Origin: Oscheius dolichura
Taxonomy: Eukaryota > Nematoda > Chromadorea > Rhabditida > Rhabditidae
Direction: 5' to 3'
DNA: 64,000 nucleotides
Assembly (NCBI GenBank): GCA_932521035.1
Contig: OW051497.1
Location: forward strand, 12,524,001 to 12,588,000
A program made the position numbers and the translations under genes. The number at the start of each line of letters is the position of its first letter. The first letter of the stretch is position 1. Below, in pieces: positions 25,294 through 37,211 of this stretch. Below the pieces are notes generated by a model that saw nothing but the letters and a program-made list of their open reading frames with translations, had not been told where the DNA came from and made no database searches.

Positions 25294-27624
25294 ATGCAAA
25301 AGAAGAAGCTGACTTTGGCACAACGGGCCCTCTCCTTTATCCCGATTCTCCAATGGCTGCCCAAGTAATTTAGACCTGCTTTAGGTGGCAACTCTCCCGT
25401 TCCAGGTACAAGTTCAAGGAATACCTTCATGGAGACATCATTGCCGGTCTCACTGTCGGTATCATGCACGTTCCACAAGGTACCGTTAGAAAATAATAAC
25501 TTCCGCTCTTTTGATCGTAAACCAAAAATCATAACGCTTTTATCAGGGGAGGGAAACGGCCCACGAGTCGGCAATCCGAATGCAAACATTTTGAGTGAAG
25601 TAGGAAATGGAAGAAGTTTAGGCATGGCCTATGCCAGCTTGGCAGGAGTGCCACCAGTGTATGGGATGTACTCCAGCTTCTTTGCTGCAGCTTGGTACAT
25701 GATATTCGGAACAGCCAGGCATATTTCAATCGGTATAGAGACAGAAATCAGATTCATATCTGGTAATAGGTGTATTCGCCGTGGCTTCGATGATGGTGGG
25801 TGCGTGTAGAATGCGCCTAGCTCCTGATCCCGTGGATATCGGAAACGGAACATATCCCCTTGGACATCACATTGATCCCCTCGTTTTGACTAGTGCCCTA
25901 ACCCTTCTGGTTGGGTGCATCCAGGTTAAAATGGCTGGTTCATGTAACGACGATTATTGTTTAGTTAACCCTGGGAGCAATGAGGCTTGGATTTCTGACT
26001 ACCTACCTCTCCGATCCATTAGTTTCCGGATTTACTACCGGCTCGGCTGTTCACGTGTTTATGTCTCAGTTGAACAAAGTATTCGGTGTCAAATTACCAC
26101 GGCACGAAGGAATTGGAATGCTCATAAAGGCATAACCCGGGGAAGAAGGAAACAATTTCCAATTTAGATGCTCTGGGATGTTTTGAAGTCTCTTCCTAGT
26201 ACTAATTTCGTAGCTCTTGGGATCTCCCTTGGTGGAATTTTGTTTTTGGACCTTGGAAGAACGTTTGTCAACCCGTGCGTGAAGAAGTTCTGCCCTATTC
26301 CTCCTCCTCTAGAACTGATTCTGGTAGTTATCGGAGTCGTTCTTTCGGTCACATTAGGGTTGAAAGAGAACTACGATGTAAAAATAGTGAACACTATTCC
26401 CAGAGGGTAACGTTGGTCATCTAAATGTCGGTAACATTTAATTATAGATTCCCGTCCCCTTCAGTGCCTGACGTTTCCCTGCTTCCATACCTGATTTCTG
26501 ATGCCGTTCCCATTGCCATCGTCTGTTACATGTTTGTAGTGTCCATGGGCAAACTATTCGCCAAGAAACATAAGTACAAGACGGATCCTACACAAGTAAC
26601 ACTAAGTACAGCAAAATATAATGTGATTTCAAGGAGCTTTACGCAGTTGGAATGATGTCAGTTTTAAGTTCTCCTTTCCCGGTATACCCCGTTGGAGCAT
26701 CGCTATCCCGCTCGTCGGTTTGTGAGATGTCTGGGGCGAATACACAACTCTACACCCTCATCTCTTCCGGTTTGCTATTAACGGTTATCCTCCTTCTTGG
26801 TCCTCTTCTGGAACCACTTCCGATGGTCTGCTAAGTTTTGCCCAGTAATAATCGCCCCTTTTTCAGTGTATTCTTGCTTGTATTGTCATTGTCAGTCTGA
26901 AAAGTCTCTTCCTCCAAGTAAGAGAACTTCCAAGACTGTGGAGGATCTCAAAATACGATTTCGTACGACTATTCACGGCCCTCTCAATAATAACTTCAGG
27001 CCATATGGGTTGTTTCTGCTCTGGCAACAGTACTTACCGATGTGACCACGGGTCTAATAATTTCAGTCGTCTTTACTATTGCCAGTGTTATTCTCCGAGA
27101 ACAATGGTAGTCTGACAAGTTGCGAGACAGACAAAGACCCATTTCAGGCCAGTCCTGACCTCTATTTCGACAACCGGATATGTTCCTCCTCAACATATCC
27201 CGGATCATGTCAAAGTTGTTAGATGGGAGGCGCCTCTACACTTTGCAAATGTTGCCAAGTTTACTGACATGATAACCGAGTTGTTTGGCAAGGAGGAGGT
27301 AACAGCTTGCCTATATCCCGGAAGTATATTTACCCAGGCCCTCCTCCAAGAGACTGTTGTGGTATTGGACTGCTGTGCTATCAATTACATAGACGTAATG
27401 GGCATCGACGCCATCAGTCATTTGTTTTCTGATGCTAAAAAGAAAAACACTTCTTTGTTTATAGCTAGCATCAATGGTTGGAAAAAGCTCATTATTTTGA
27501 ACTTGCATTTTCAGCGAGGTTAAAGAATCTCCTGCTGTCGCCTGATGGCTGTGGGGAGGCTGTCAAACTCTCTTCAATCCACGATACCGTAGACGAAGCT
27601 TTACTACATATCTCGACCTTGTAA
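25294..27624 (+). CDS. SLC26/SulP-family anion (sulfate-type) transporter with STAS domain
   Basis: Thirteen exons, all in phase: 25294-25364, 25406-25479, 25622-25732, 25770-25924, 25965-26129, 26168-26406, 26448-26595, 26634-26825, 26867-26962, 27000-27106, 27148-27298, 27338-27476, 27515-27624; 585 residues from the ATG at 25294. The SulP signature is clear: [20 protein letters not shown], then [13 protein letters not shown] and [17 protein letters not shown]. Multiple hydrophobic segments follow, then a cytoplasmic STAS domain ([18 protein letters not shown]) at about residues 465-585. The protein exchanges sulfate or other anions at a membrane (family knowledge; substrate inferred). The intron 26130-26167 has a GC donor (AAG/GCATAA) and contains no GT at all. 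AATAAA at 27672-27677. A longer N-terminus in an upstream exon is possible. Confidence 0.93.
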
Positions 27625-28229
27625 ATAGTCTTTATTCATTGATCCGGTGACCTGCGATCAGCCTATTTCAAAATAAACGTTGATTACTCCAGAGCAGATT
27701 AGTCTAGACGATTACTTTCCAATCGTAATTACGCTCTTTATTCATTAGAAGCTGATGTCAGTGGGATATTATTTATTGCCACAGGGAGTCAGTCAAGCGG
27801 CAGCCGTCGACACCCGCAACGATCTCCTTTGGGAAGACGCAGCGTGCGGATGGATTCTTCCGCCCCGTCATCACATGTTAGTACGATTTCCTGAAGAAAA
27901 TATAATGGGGGTGAGAGAAGGAAATAGTGTGTCCATTATGAAAGAGGACTCAAACAGATTTTCGGTCAGTGACAGGTGGAGGGACAACAAAACAACATTG
28001 TACCTGGTCCCCCGTCATAAAAAAGAGTAAATCTTACCTCAAATCCAGTTTGGATTAGAATGCAGACGGAGCTGTTTTGAACACGCGAGGGAAATGTATA
28101 GGTACCACTCTGTGATCGGTATTCAGTTAAACATAATTATGATGCGTACCTCGGATGTTTTGCAGAATCCTTTGCATACGGGAAGTTGTACCTCACCCCA
28201 GCAGCGTTTTCCAGATGAGTCACTTATGT
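27625..28229. other. Intergenic region
   Basis: Downstream of the SLC26 polyadenylation signal. Plus-strand open frames near 27755-28030 have no splice-linked context and no recognisable motif. Confidence 0.35.
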
Positions 28230-28369
28230 TAATATGACTGAGACCGGGAAAAATCTGCCGTGAGAATTGACATTTGCTGCGTTGATTGTTGACCTCCAGT
28301 GGTCCGGTCTAATTACCCAAATGGATAGGGAAAGGGGCTTGAGACTTACGATAACCAGAGGAATAAAAA

Positions 28370-28917
28370 TGACGAACAAAAGGGTGCTGTGCATCTGGCA
28401 ACTAAAGAGCTTCACATGTGGTTACGCAGATGGTTTCCCCTCACAAATCACCTGATCCTTGAAGGCATCCCTTTTGTCCTCACAGCCCTCAATTTTGTAG
28501 GTCGTAGACTGGCGAATAGCATGAGAACCAGAGGCAATTTTCGTGGGGGAAACATAAATTGCGGTACTTCTGTCAGGAAAGGACTTTATTGCCATCAACA
28601 ATCAGTGCCCGGCCGCAGAACTACCGTAGTCCTAGGTAAAAGTGTATTCTACTCTTGGAATTGTTATCCGGACATCGTCTTCTGTATTTTTCGTGCATAC
28701 TTTATTCACCTATATTCTCACAGGATTCAGCTTTAATTGACTCCTCGTGATGTTTATACCCGGTACAGTCTACCTGGAACATCCCGTATGCCTCTGCGCA
28801 GGCTAGAATCCATAAAAGGAAAGCGCTCAGCTGATTCGCCCGTAAAGAACATGCGGTGTAGGGAGCGCACAGACATACGACTAGTAATTCATGGACTGGA
28901 AAATAGTACGGCATCAT
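28370..28917 (-). CDS. Possible small secreted or membrane-anchored protein, poorly resolved
   Basis: Pieces of coding-like sequence on the minus strand. One has a hydrophobic stretch (LSAFLLWILACAEAYG) followed by VDCTGYKHHEESIKAESCENIG and a donor GTGAAT. A second piece (STAIYVSPTKIASGSH to AFKDQ) ends in donor GTGATT. A third begins after GTTGCCAG and is a hydrophobic segment (MHSTLLFVIFIPLVI) before GTAAGT. Signal-peptide start, cysteines and hydrophobic tail would suit a GPI-anchored protein. The junction between the first and second pieces meets an in-frame TGA and no good donor, so this may be decayed or misread. Confidence 0.3.
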
Positions 28918-29826
28918 GTAGAGGACGGAGGCTAGCCCGATAAGTATAGCGTGTGAAGGGGTGGAGAGCGCCAGAGAAGGGTCGCCTGCGTTTTAGGAGA
29001 GCAGAGAGCGCACGCCTCCGGCAGAGCATTCAACCACCACTGCTTTCCTCTTTCGTCCATTGTATTTGAAGACTGCTTTTCACTCTTCTGGTGAGGTTTT
29101 AGGCAACTACTTCCTCTTGCGTGGCTTTCAGTCATTTTTTGGCGGGTTTAAAAAGGCTATGATGCTTTTTCCATTGGCATGACCTGCATCTCCTCAAACC
29201 TATATTCTTTACACATGCCTCCAGGAAGAGAAAAACACGTATTCGACGATGTTTTCAGCATTGTTTGCGTGTTGACGTATACAATATTTCGATCTTTTCG
29301 CTGGTTTACTCGCTCTTCTCGTGAGGATTGTTATGCCCCGGAGTTTGTGCAATGTGCTTTTTCAATAACATCCACGCGCCCCAACTAATGACTTGGATTG
29401 AAATGCAGATTAAAATCAGCTACGCTTTCTGTTAAAACCCCATTCGCTCCCACAAAAAGAGTGGCTATTAGCATGTGATGGATGGTCTGAACACCTGCTG
29501 ACACTAGACAGATCGCTGTGGTTCCCAATTACCCTTTTCCATTATCCGCTAATACAAATGATCCTTCTAATACCAAAGACTAAAGTTTCCGATCACCGTT
29601 ATCTTTTAAAGAGACTAGTAGAATGACAATCAGAACCTGCAGTACGGGATATCCTCCTCCTGCTCCCGATATCTATCGGATTAGCCGTAATTAGATGGTG
29701 CAAAAAGAACCTAATTACGGGTTGTTTGCAACGTCATGAAATTATCGTTCGCACACTTATGACCTCTGCTAATTATACTCCGAAAATAATTATAAAATGT
29801 AGCCAAAATAATCTATGCATAGAATT
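28918..29826. other. Region with no supported gene
   Basis: Only short open frames without splice context or motifs. Confidence 0.35.
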
Positions 29827-32270
29827 TTAAGCAAATTTATGTTCAACCCATCTCCTGCGCTTGCGTACAACAACGAAATTTGAGCTCACATTGTGAGCTG
29901 TTTGTTTTCTGAACGTGTGAGGTGTTGTCAACGTATAACCTGTCTCCGGAGGGCATAACTTGACATTGGCAGAGGCAGAGGGGGGCAGAAATTGACGCCG
30001 GTTTTGCCCATAATCGTTTGGAGGGGGCTTGGAGGGGCAATGGTGTACCCCCTCCAAACGAAGCATTACTAGATGTCTGTCAGTCTAATCTTGAACACTT
30101 TTGGCCGCTTTAAGCTTCCCTAGACGGGCGACTAAACACCCAGATTGGTGCCAGTCAGAGTTTGTTATTTTGCTGGAGGAAACTCTTTGGTTGTAATGAG
30201 ACGACAAATATCCCCAATCTTTGCTCTATCCAGCGGGTCCAATGCATATGATTGTTACAACGTGGGTTGAGTTGTTCTTCCAGAAATAAATAGGTGTCCG
30301 GCAACGAGCTATGTCATTGTTTCGGGGGCTCACGCTCTCATTTTACTGCTTTCCACCCACCCTACCAGTGCGGGCGGTACACAAACTTACCCGTGGCAGC
30401 AGCAGTCGGCTGTTTCGAGTGCTGGCGTCTGCATGACCTCCCTCCGCAACCCGGAAAATTCTTTCGAGCCTCAATTCACCATTTCTGTCATTATATTGAT
30501 TCGCATCGAATATGGCCACGCGTGAAATGCCCACCACGTAAGTGGTTCTTCTTCTAAAACAGGATATATCTCTATGTTGAAGATGACATTTTGCTTCTTC
30601 ATTTGTTGATGGTGTATATGAATAGACTGCTTATTTACGGGCAGCGCGCAATGCGATACGTTCTGTGTTTGAACTAGTGCGGGATTTCCGACTCTACTCC
30701 CTAGAGGCGTACGTTTCCCTTTCTTCCATTTATGCCGCCTGGAGGGGGTTTGCATTGGAATAAACCCCTCCTTTTTCTCCATTTTCCCGGCTTATGCAGC
30801 ACTGAGTAACCATTTTTATCACCTGTCATTTTGCCCATTTGAATCATTTCCGAAAAATGAAAGATAGCCTTTAAAAGGGAGCCGCGAGACCTTATAACCC
30901 ACTTTGCTGCATTGCTATTGAGTATCACCATGGCCTCAGTGTATCCACCATTTACTGCCTCGGTCTCCACCTGCATCCAGAGAGACCCAGGTATTAATTG
31001 GGTCTTACTAGATCGATTGCTGTAGGTGTGCCGTTTACCAGTATTTGGATAAGTCCCCATGGATACGCGAATGTGGTGCCACCTTTGCTCTCTGGTTTAT
31101 TAGGAAAAGCGGGTAACAAAAACGTTTTCTGTCAACGTTACTTGCTAAATCAATTACCTTGAACCTGCTTTACCAACTTGTTGTTTTTCTTACGTTCCGC
31201 TGCGTTTCTTGCACTGTTTGCCAACTGAAAGGAGTAGACTTCACGGCGATCAGCTGATTTTATTTCGCGCGCGACAGCGCCTCAAAAGAATGATTGCCAT
31301 CAAATGATCAGCTGATGGTTACATTCGGGCAAGCTTCTGGCCATTTGTCGTCCTTAACCGCAACAAATCATAACTGCGCACATTTTTAGACCCCATCCCC
31401 TTGTTCACTATCTTGTGACAAGGAAAAAAACCTTTTTTAAGAGAGATAAACAACTAAAAATGAGTCAGCTACTGGCACGGGGGAGCTACCTGTTGCATCT
31501 TCATTTGATTTACACATCTGTTTTCCTGTAAGTAGCAAGCATCAGGCCGGCCCCTTTGGTAGAGGTCCTTGATCGACTGCTGTTTACTGGTCCCTCCTCC
31601 TAGTTGTCTACTACGTCTGAGTAATCCATTCGTCAACTTTCCTTTAGGCAACATTTTGCATCGCTTTTCGCATTCTATTTCCCGAGAAAACAATTGCCAG
31701 CCGGCAGCGTTTGTGCTCGAAGAGAAACAAAAGCTAACTTTGTGTTAACATTTTCTTTAGAAGTTTTTTTGCCTCTCAGACTTTAACAAGGAACTGCATC
31801 TTCCACTTATTATGTTATTGCCGCTCTTGTCGGGCGGGAACAGGCGCAGGACGGCAGCTTTTGTGTTTTGGCCTTTGCCCTCCCGCATAAAGTTTGATTA
31901 AAGCTATACGGGCAGACTGGGCCGAGAATCAATCAGGAGAGATGCATTCTTCCGTAATGAAGGGTATTCTCCCCTTCTTTCTTTGATACCTTCCCCCGTC
32001 GCGATGGTTATTAATTTCTCCCCGCTTGTCCTTTTTCTTGTATTTCATCGCGTTCTGCTATCTTTTCGACCACCACTATATACTTTTATCTGAGCCTCAA
32101 ATGACCGAGCGGCCTTCTCGGACCGTGTCCATGAATGTGCTCTTTCACCAGCCCCTGGAAATCAGTTATCTCCACCGAGCTCTTCCCGATCTCATGTGAC
32201 CCGTTGCTGTAACGGCGAAAAAGCTTGGCCATCTGTCGAGAAATCAGCTGCTGTCCCGGACACGGCATCT
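29827..32270 (-). CDS. Multi-exon gene of unknown function (provisional model)
   Basis: Several minus-strand segments look like exons. 32270 downward reads MPCPGQQLISRQMAKLFRRY. About 31693-31480 reads MLPKGKLTNGLLRRSRQLGG and CVNQMKMQQ before donor GTAGCT. 31157-31225 has acceptor TCCTTTCAG, reads LANSARNAAERKKNNKLVKQ and ends in donor GTAATT. About 30990-31050 reads GGTTFAYPWGLIQIL. About 30880-30975 reads VETEAVNGGYTEAMVILNSN. About 30370-30560 reads TTYVVGISRVAIFDANQYND with donor GTAAGT. A terminal basic exon ends FVVVRKRRRWVEHKFA with the stop at 29827. The helical, charged third exon suggests a coiled coil. I do not recognise the family, the junctions are not all phase-checked, and it could be two genes. 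Confidence 0.4.
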
Positions 32271-32581
32271 TGACCCCGCTTGTTCCCACCTAGCTGTTTG
32301 GCCAGAATGCGTAGGCGCCTCCCTTCATTTAACGGTTTCATTCTCTTTTTTTATCAACAAGACTTTGCCAAATCCTCCTGCTGATCATCTTACATTGTCT
32401 GTTCAATCTACTATTGTCACCATCTGCCATCTCGTTGTCTGCTTCAATCAGCAAACAACAAACTTGTTCGCCTCTTATTTCCCTTATTTGCTATTCTTCT
32501 TCTTTCTCTTTTCTTCCTCTTCTAATAATCTGATATTTCAGAATCGCTGGTCGATTTTCTATCCCCGCTAAGCCGAATCCA

Positions 32582-33172
32582 ATGTCCGTCGCTAAGTCTC
32601 ATGAATTTGTCAACGACCTTAAGTGAGTTTCATCAGAATTTCTCCCGTTGATAAGGCTACAAGCACATAATATACAGTCAAAATGGTACAGAACAATGTT
32701 TGTATTTCGGAACTGTGGTCCTTAATCACTGATACAGAAAAATAATTCTACAAAAGCGGACGGAACCGTTTTCCACGGGAACGGAAGAGAATTTGTTAGT
32801 GTTTAAAAAGAGAAAAAAAGGAACCAGTTCGAGAAATAAAAAGACTACGATGTTTATTGGGAATGATGTAAAAAAGGAACTAAAATCAGTTAGCGGGCAG
32901 AAGTAAGACGGCCGACTCCAAAGAATAACAATGTTGTTGGTGTGTCCTCCTCCTACCTCCTGCTCATGACGTTTTTGGCGCAGCGGTGTCTGATTACGAA
33001 AGTTTGCGGGACAGGGAATGTCACGCGGTTGTGCAACCTCCCAACCGTATAAAGGGGACGTCCGGAGTGAGGCATTTCATCACAGCTTATTGTGATACTT
33101 TCTAAAAACTGTTCAATTGTTGGCTATTTAATTAATTATGGCGCCAACCGCTTCCTGTAGTTACAGTTACAG
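32582..33172 (+). promoter_or_regulatory. Two alternative first exons and promoter region of the IBR gene
   Basis: Exon 1a (32582-32622, MSVAKSHEFVNDL plus two bases, donor GTGAGT) and exon 1b (33138-33172, MAPTASCSYSY plus two bases, donor GTTAGT) both end in phase 2. Both can therefore join the exon at 33243, where the next full codon reads GAG. The sequence between them should contain the second promoter. Confidence 0.6.
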
Positions 33173-36100
33173 GTTAGTTTATTTTATCATCAGCTAATTG
33201 ATCTCAACCGGCAAATAATGTGATCAAACGGAACGTTTTCAGTGAGACGGACTTTCCCTACTTGTCATCTAAGCCTTCGGGAAAGCGCGCGGACAAGGGA
33301 AGGCGCAGCGGGGCTGAACGTGTTGCGGCACGAACCCTCGCCGATCAGGCAACCGTGGTAAAGACCATCCACGATCCTCAAAATGTCCTTGGAAAGGTAA
33401 TCTCTGCTTTAAAGCTGCTGATATATGATGTACATTTAGCGTCGCAAGGCTAGATTGGCCTCGACCTGCTCGGACAACATCGGATTCAATGTTCCCTACT
33501 CCCTGAACAAGAACAACCGTTGGGAGGAAGTGAATGTGGCCTCTTTGGCCAAGAATGCGGAAAAGAGCCAGGTTGAGGTGGCCATCGTCGAGCAAACCTA
33601 CAAGGCGAACGGTTAGTTTACCTCCTCTTTCTCCCTAAAAGTCTCCGAAAACATTATTTTATTCGTGATATTGCCCTCGCTTACGATCACGAGGGTGGTG
33701 CCAAAATCTAATAAAGCGTCACATGTTAGAATACAACAAAGGAGCGTAGGGCACTCCCATGACCGGGAAAGAGAATTGTTTCGATGAGCGTTTTTCAGAA
33801 TTCCTGGATTACAGCTCCACTGATAAGGCTCATACTGTCCATCTGGTCTCCTCAGAAGGGAATATTAAGAGCAAGAATGCTCGCGGAAAGGGCGCTGATG
33901 TAAAGAATACGCTTTTCTAAATGAACTGCTATTTTAGCCTGTCTCGCTGATGCATGCATTGAAGAAAGACTCCTCGGAATCTTCCAGTGAATCTGACGAT
34001 GAAGTCCGCTTGGAGTACCGTATTATCCGCCCCCACAGCAACGTAAACGTCCTTTGCCATTCCGGAAAAGTTGCCAAGCTTGCCAAGCAACGCAATAAGA
34101 CCCGTCGCAACAAGAAAGTGGATCTTGATGAGCTGGATTACTCCGAGATGGAAAACAGCTACCATCGGGATTCTGGAGACGCCGACGTCTATAAACCGTC
34201 AAGGGACTTCCGTTTTTGTTTGGGAGACTACATGGCAGCCCCGAGCAATGAATTCAGTGCTGTTGAAGTAAGAAGACCTAGCATTGAAAGCATCGTCGAT
34301 ATGAGTCCAAAAGCTCGCTGTCCCTTGGGAAGCGTTACCAATCCAAGGCCCATTGACCTCCTAGACATCTCTTCTGCTGTCAAGGCGCCTGGAGCGTTTG
34401 AGACTGTGGTTATTAACACCTCCCGCTGGCCAACATTCAGCTTTGTCCAACAAGTCGACTCGTTAACTGCTGATGAGCACCTAGTCGTCAGGTGGATTGA
34501 CGTCAACCACCAAAGAGCCAGTGTTGACTTGACCCGAAAGGTTCTCCACGAAACCGACAGCAAACCACAGCTTATTGTGATTCTGGAGAAGGGAAGAAAA
34601 GGCCATTTCCAGTAAGATCTCCGATTATTTTTTACATAAACGATATTTGTAGACTCCTTATGAACTCTGCCATTCCTTCAAGCGGGCAATTCTCTTGGAG
34701 GACCCTAAAGGACACCTTTAAAGCCAGGGACGTGAACAGCATTCCTTCTGCCATTGAAGTCATTGTCACTCTCGTCGCTTCTTGGAAGACTAGGATGCCG
34801 CCAACGGCCGACCACTGCAAGCCCGGATCGAGGTATTTCACAGCCGGTGAGAACTTCGACGCAGTGGTAAACAGTCGCTCCATGGCCCGTCCTGTGGGTT
34901 TTGTTTGCTTTTGAAATTCACTGGGAAAATTGCAGGCCGCGATCATTTCCGATAAGGAAATGTGTACCGTTCTCAGGGAGGCTTCAGAGAACATGGGAGA
35001 TGACTCCTTCGAGCGTATTGAAGACGAAGATCTGATTTCCGATGACTCTCAGTCCGAGGAGCCAGATTCTACCGTGAAGAATTTCCATGTGGTCAGTGCA
35101 GGCAATCATATTTCATAATTTAAATAATGTTACAGAAATGTAATACATGCCTAGAGACAGCTCCCGAAGAGCTGTTTGAGCTGGACGAGTACTGGCAGTG
35201 TCGCCAATGTCTCAGGCAGTACATTGTCTACTTGATCCGTACAAAGAGGCTTCCCATGGATATCCCCTTCGTGGTCTGTGAAGGCGGCTCTGGATTTGAT
35301 GCCCTCCCATCTCTGATCCCTCTGCCTTTGATTAACTTCTACACTAAGGTAGTTTGTTATTTAATAATATATGTTTTACAATTCTTTTTTAGCTGACGGC
35401 ATTGGAGTTGCTCCAATCCTCCGACAGTGACATCGGAGATCTTTTGAACTGCCCCGCTTGTCATAAAGACGTCCGCGTTGAGAGACCCAACGAGTTCCGC
35501 TCCTGCCTCTGTACCAACTGCTACACTGTCTGGTGCCCCGACTGTAATGCCGAGCCACACTGGCCTCTGAGCTGTGAACAGTTCACTGAATGGACTACCA
35601 AGTGGCAGCAACAGTACGCAGTGGAATCGATGAAGGATGAAACTTCCAAGTACATCCGTCGCATTCACTGCAGCTGCGGCGGCATCACCGAGTGTGGCGA
35701 TCTGGCAGAGAGAGTTGAATGCCATATCTGTGGAGTCAGCTTCAATCCGACTACCCTGAAGGTGGAAGCTAAGAAGTACTACTGGCCATATCCTCCTCGC
35801 TATCGCAAATACCACAAGGCTCTTCTGGAGTTAACTGTAAGTTTTTCTAATAGATTTTGGTGATAACTCTTGCTGTGCTGCATTAACTGAAACGCTTACA
35901 TTAATCATGTTTTGTGGCGTATGTTTAACATTTAGAACCAATTCCAAGTGGAACCTTATGGTCGTTGTGTTCAGGAACACGTTGATGTCAAGGAGATTGC
36001 TATGATTCCCGTGCGACGTCTTATCAAGAAGGAAATAGCTGAGGTGTGTTTATAGGCGAGCGTCCAAATATTTACAAATTAAGCCATGCGCTCAAGCCCG

Positions 36101-36456
36101 CTCAATTCGATTCAACCGTCAAAAGGGATCGGAAGTGGAGAAGAAGTGCCGTAAACTAAAGGAGAACGATGCTTTCATTGCCATCTTCCCGGATGTTCGA
36201 CGAACTGTATGCTATTTACACGTAATGTTGGGAAAAGATCCTTTTCTAGGTTCTGTGCCTTGTGGAGTATGGCCTGGCTTGGATTTATCTGAACAAGGGA
36301 CCCAGTTCGCTGAAGACGGGCCTCATCCAGCTTTTCAAGCAATGCGACGAACTTGCCAATGAGATAACTGAGGGAAAAGTCAATCTCGGAAGCCGTGCTG
36401 CCAATCTCGACTGTGCCTTGACCAAGATGATCGATCAGATCAAGAAGGCCATGTAA
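32582..36456 (+). CDS. IBR/RBR-type zinc-binding protein (atypical RING-between-RING)
   Basis: Two alternative first exons, 32582-32622 and 33138-33172. Common exons: 33243-33396, 33440-33611, 33799-33899, 33938-34611, 34653-34893, 34936-35091, 35136-35348, 35393-35836, 35936-36043, 36084-36206, 36250-36456. All are in phase; 875 residues with the second start. The N-terminal half is basic and serine-rich and has an acidic SESSSESDDE patch. The C-terminal half has a cysteine-pair segment (KCNTCLE, WQCRQCLRQ) in the RING1 position. It then has a clear IBR (NCPACH, CLCTNCYTVWCPDC, HWPLSCEQ) and a C/H cluster (CSCGGITECGD, VECHICG) where RING2 should be. The RING2 catalytic cysteine context is not obvious, so ligase activity is uncertain. 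The tail is helical. Confidence 0.85.
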
Positions 36457-37211
36457 ACTTATGTACATACTTTATCATCATGTATTTATTCCCCAAAAAC
36501 CGTCTATAGACACCCCAGGACTTTTGTAACTGGTAAGCTTAAGTTGACTAGCTCTCTAAGACTAGGCCTTTGTATGTAATTTTGTATATTTTGTACAGTA
36601 ATTTTTTTCTTTCACTTCTTTTCGGCCTACTAGCTTTTTTTAGAGTGATAGAGACAAAAAAACCATAAAAACTAGTAAAGCCCAAAAACTCCAAAAAGAT
36701 ATCTTTTCGTATCTCTTTGTATGACCGTAACCCGATGCCTTTAATTCATTTTGTAAATTTCTTGGACCTTCCTCGTGTCCATCAATTGTAGATTTGTCGT
36801 GCTGTGCACAGGTATTCCCGTAGTGTATAGCTAAGCAGTGCATACCCCCTATGTCGACGTGGATCGTTGACTTTAACCCAAGCACTTTCATCTCTTTCCT
36901 TTATCAATAAATTTTTCAAGGGGACGGGCTGTTTTCGATCTGTGTTCAATTAGTCTAGATGACTAGAAGAGCCCAGTTTTATTGAAGGATTTTTTATAAA
37001 AAGGTGATTTTCCACTTCTACTATTTATTGTGAAGAATCGACTCTTACAGCCTTATAATCGGGGTGAATCGGTCAAATGTAACCTTATCTCTCTATGTGT
37101 TATGTTTTTGAATACGGCACATTTCTGTCTTATCTATGATTCATTCAGCGCTATTTCTGATAAGAGAGCGTTTCTTCTCCTCGCCTTTCATCTGTTATTC
37201 TATCTTCAGAT
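36457..37211. other. 3' UTR and short intergenic region
   Basis: AATAAA at 36906-36911 is the first plus-strand polyadenylation signal I find after the IBR gene stop. No gene seen. The next gene begins right after an acceptor (TATCTTCAG). Confidence 0.45.

Noticed and set aside
28560..28610. In-frame TGA as a possible selenocysteine codon
   Set aside because: The gene model there is itself weak, no SECIS element can be recognised, and a missed intron or decay is simpler.
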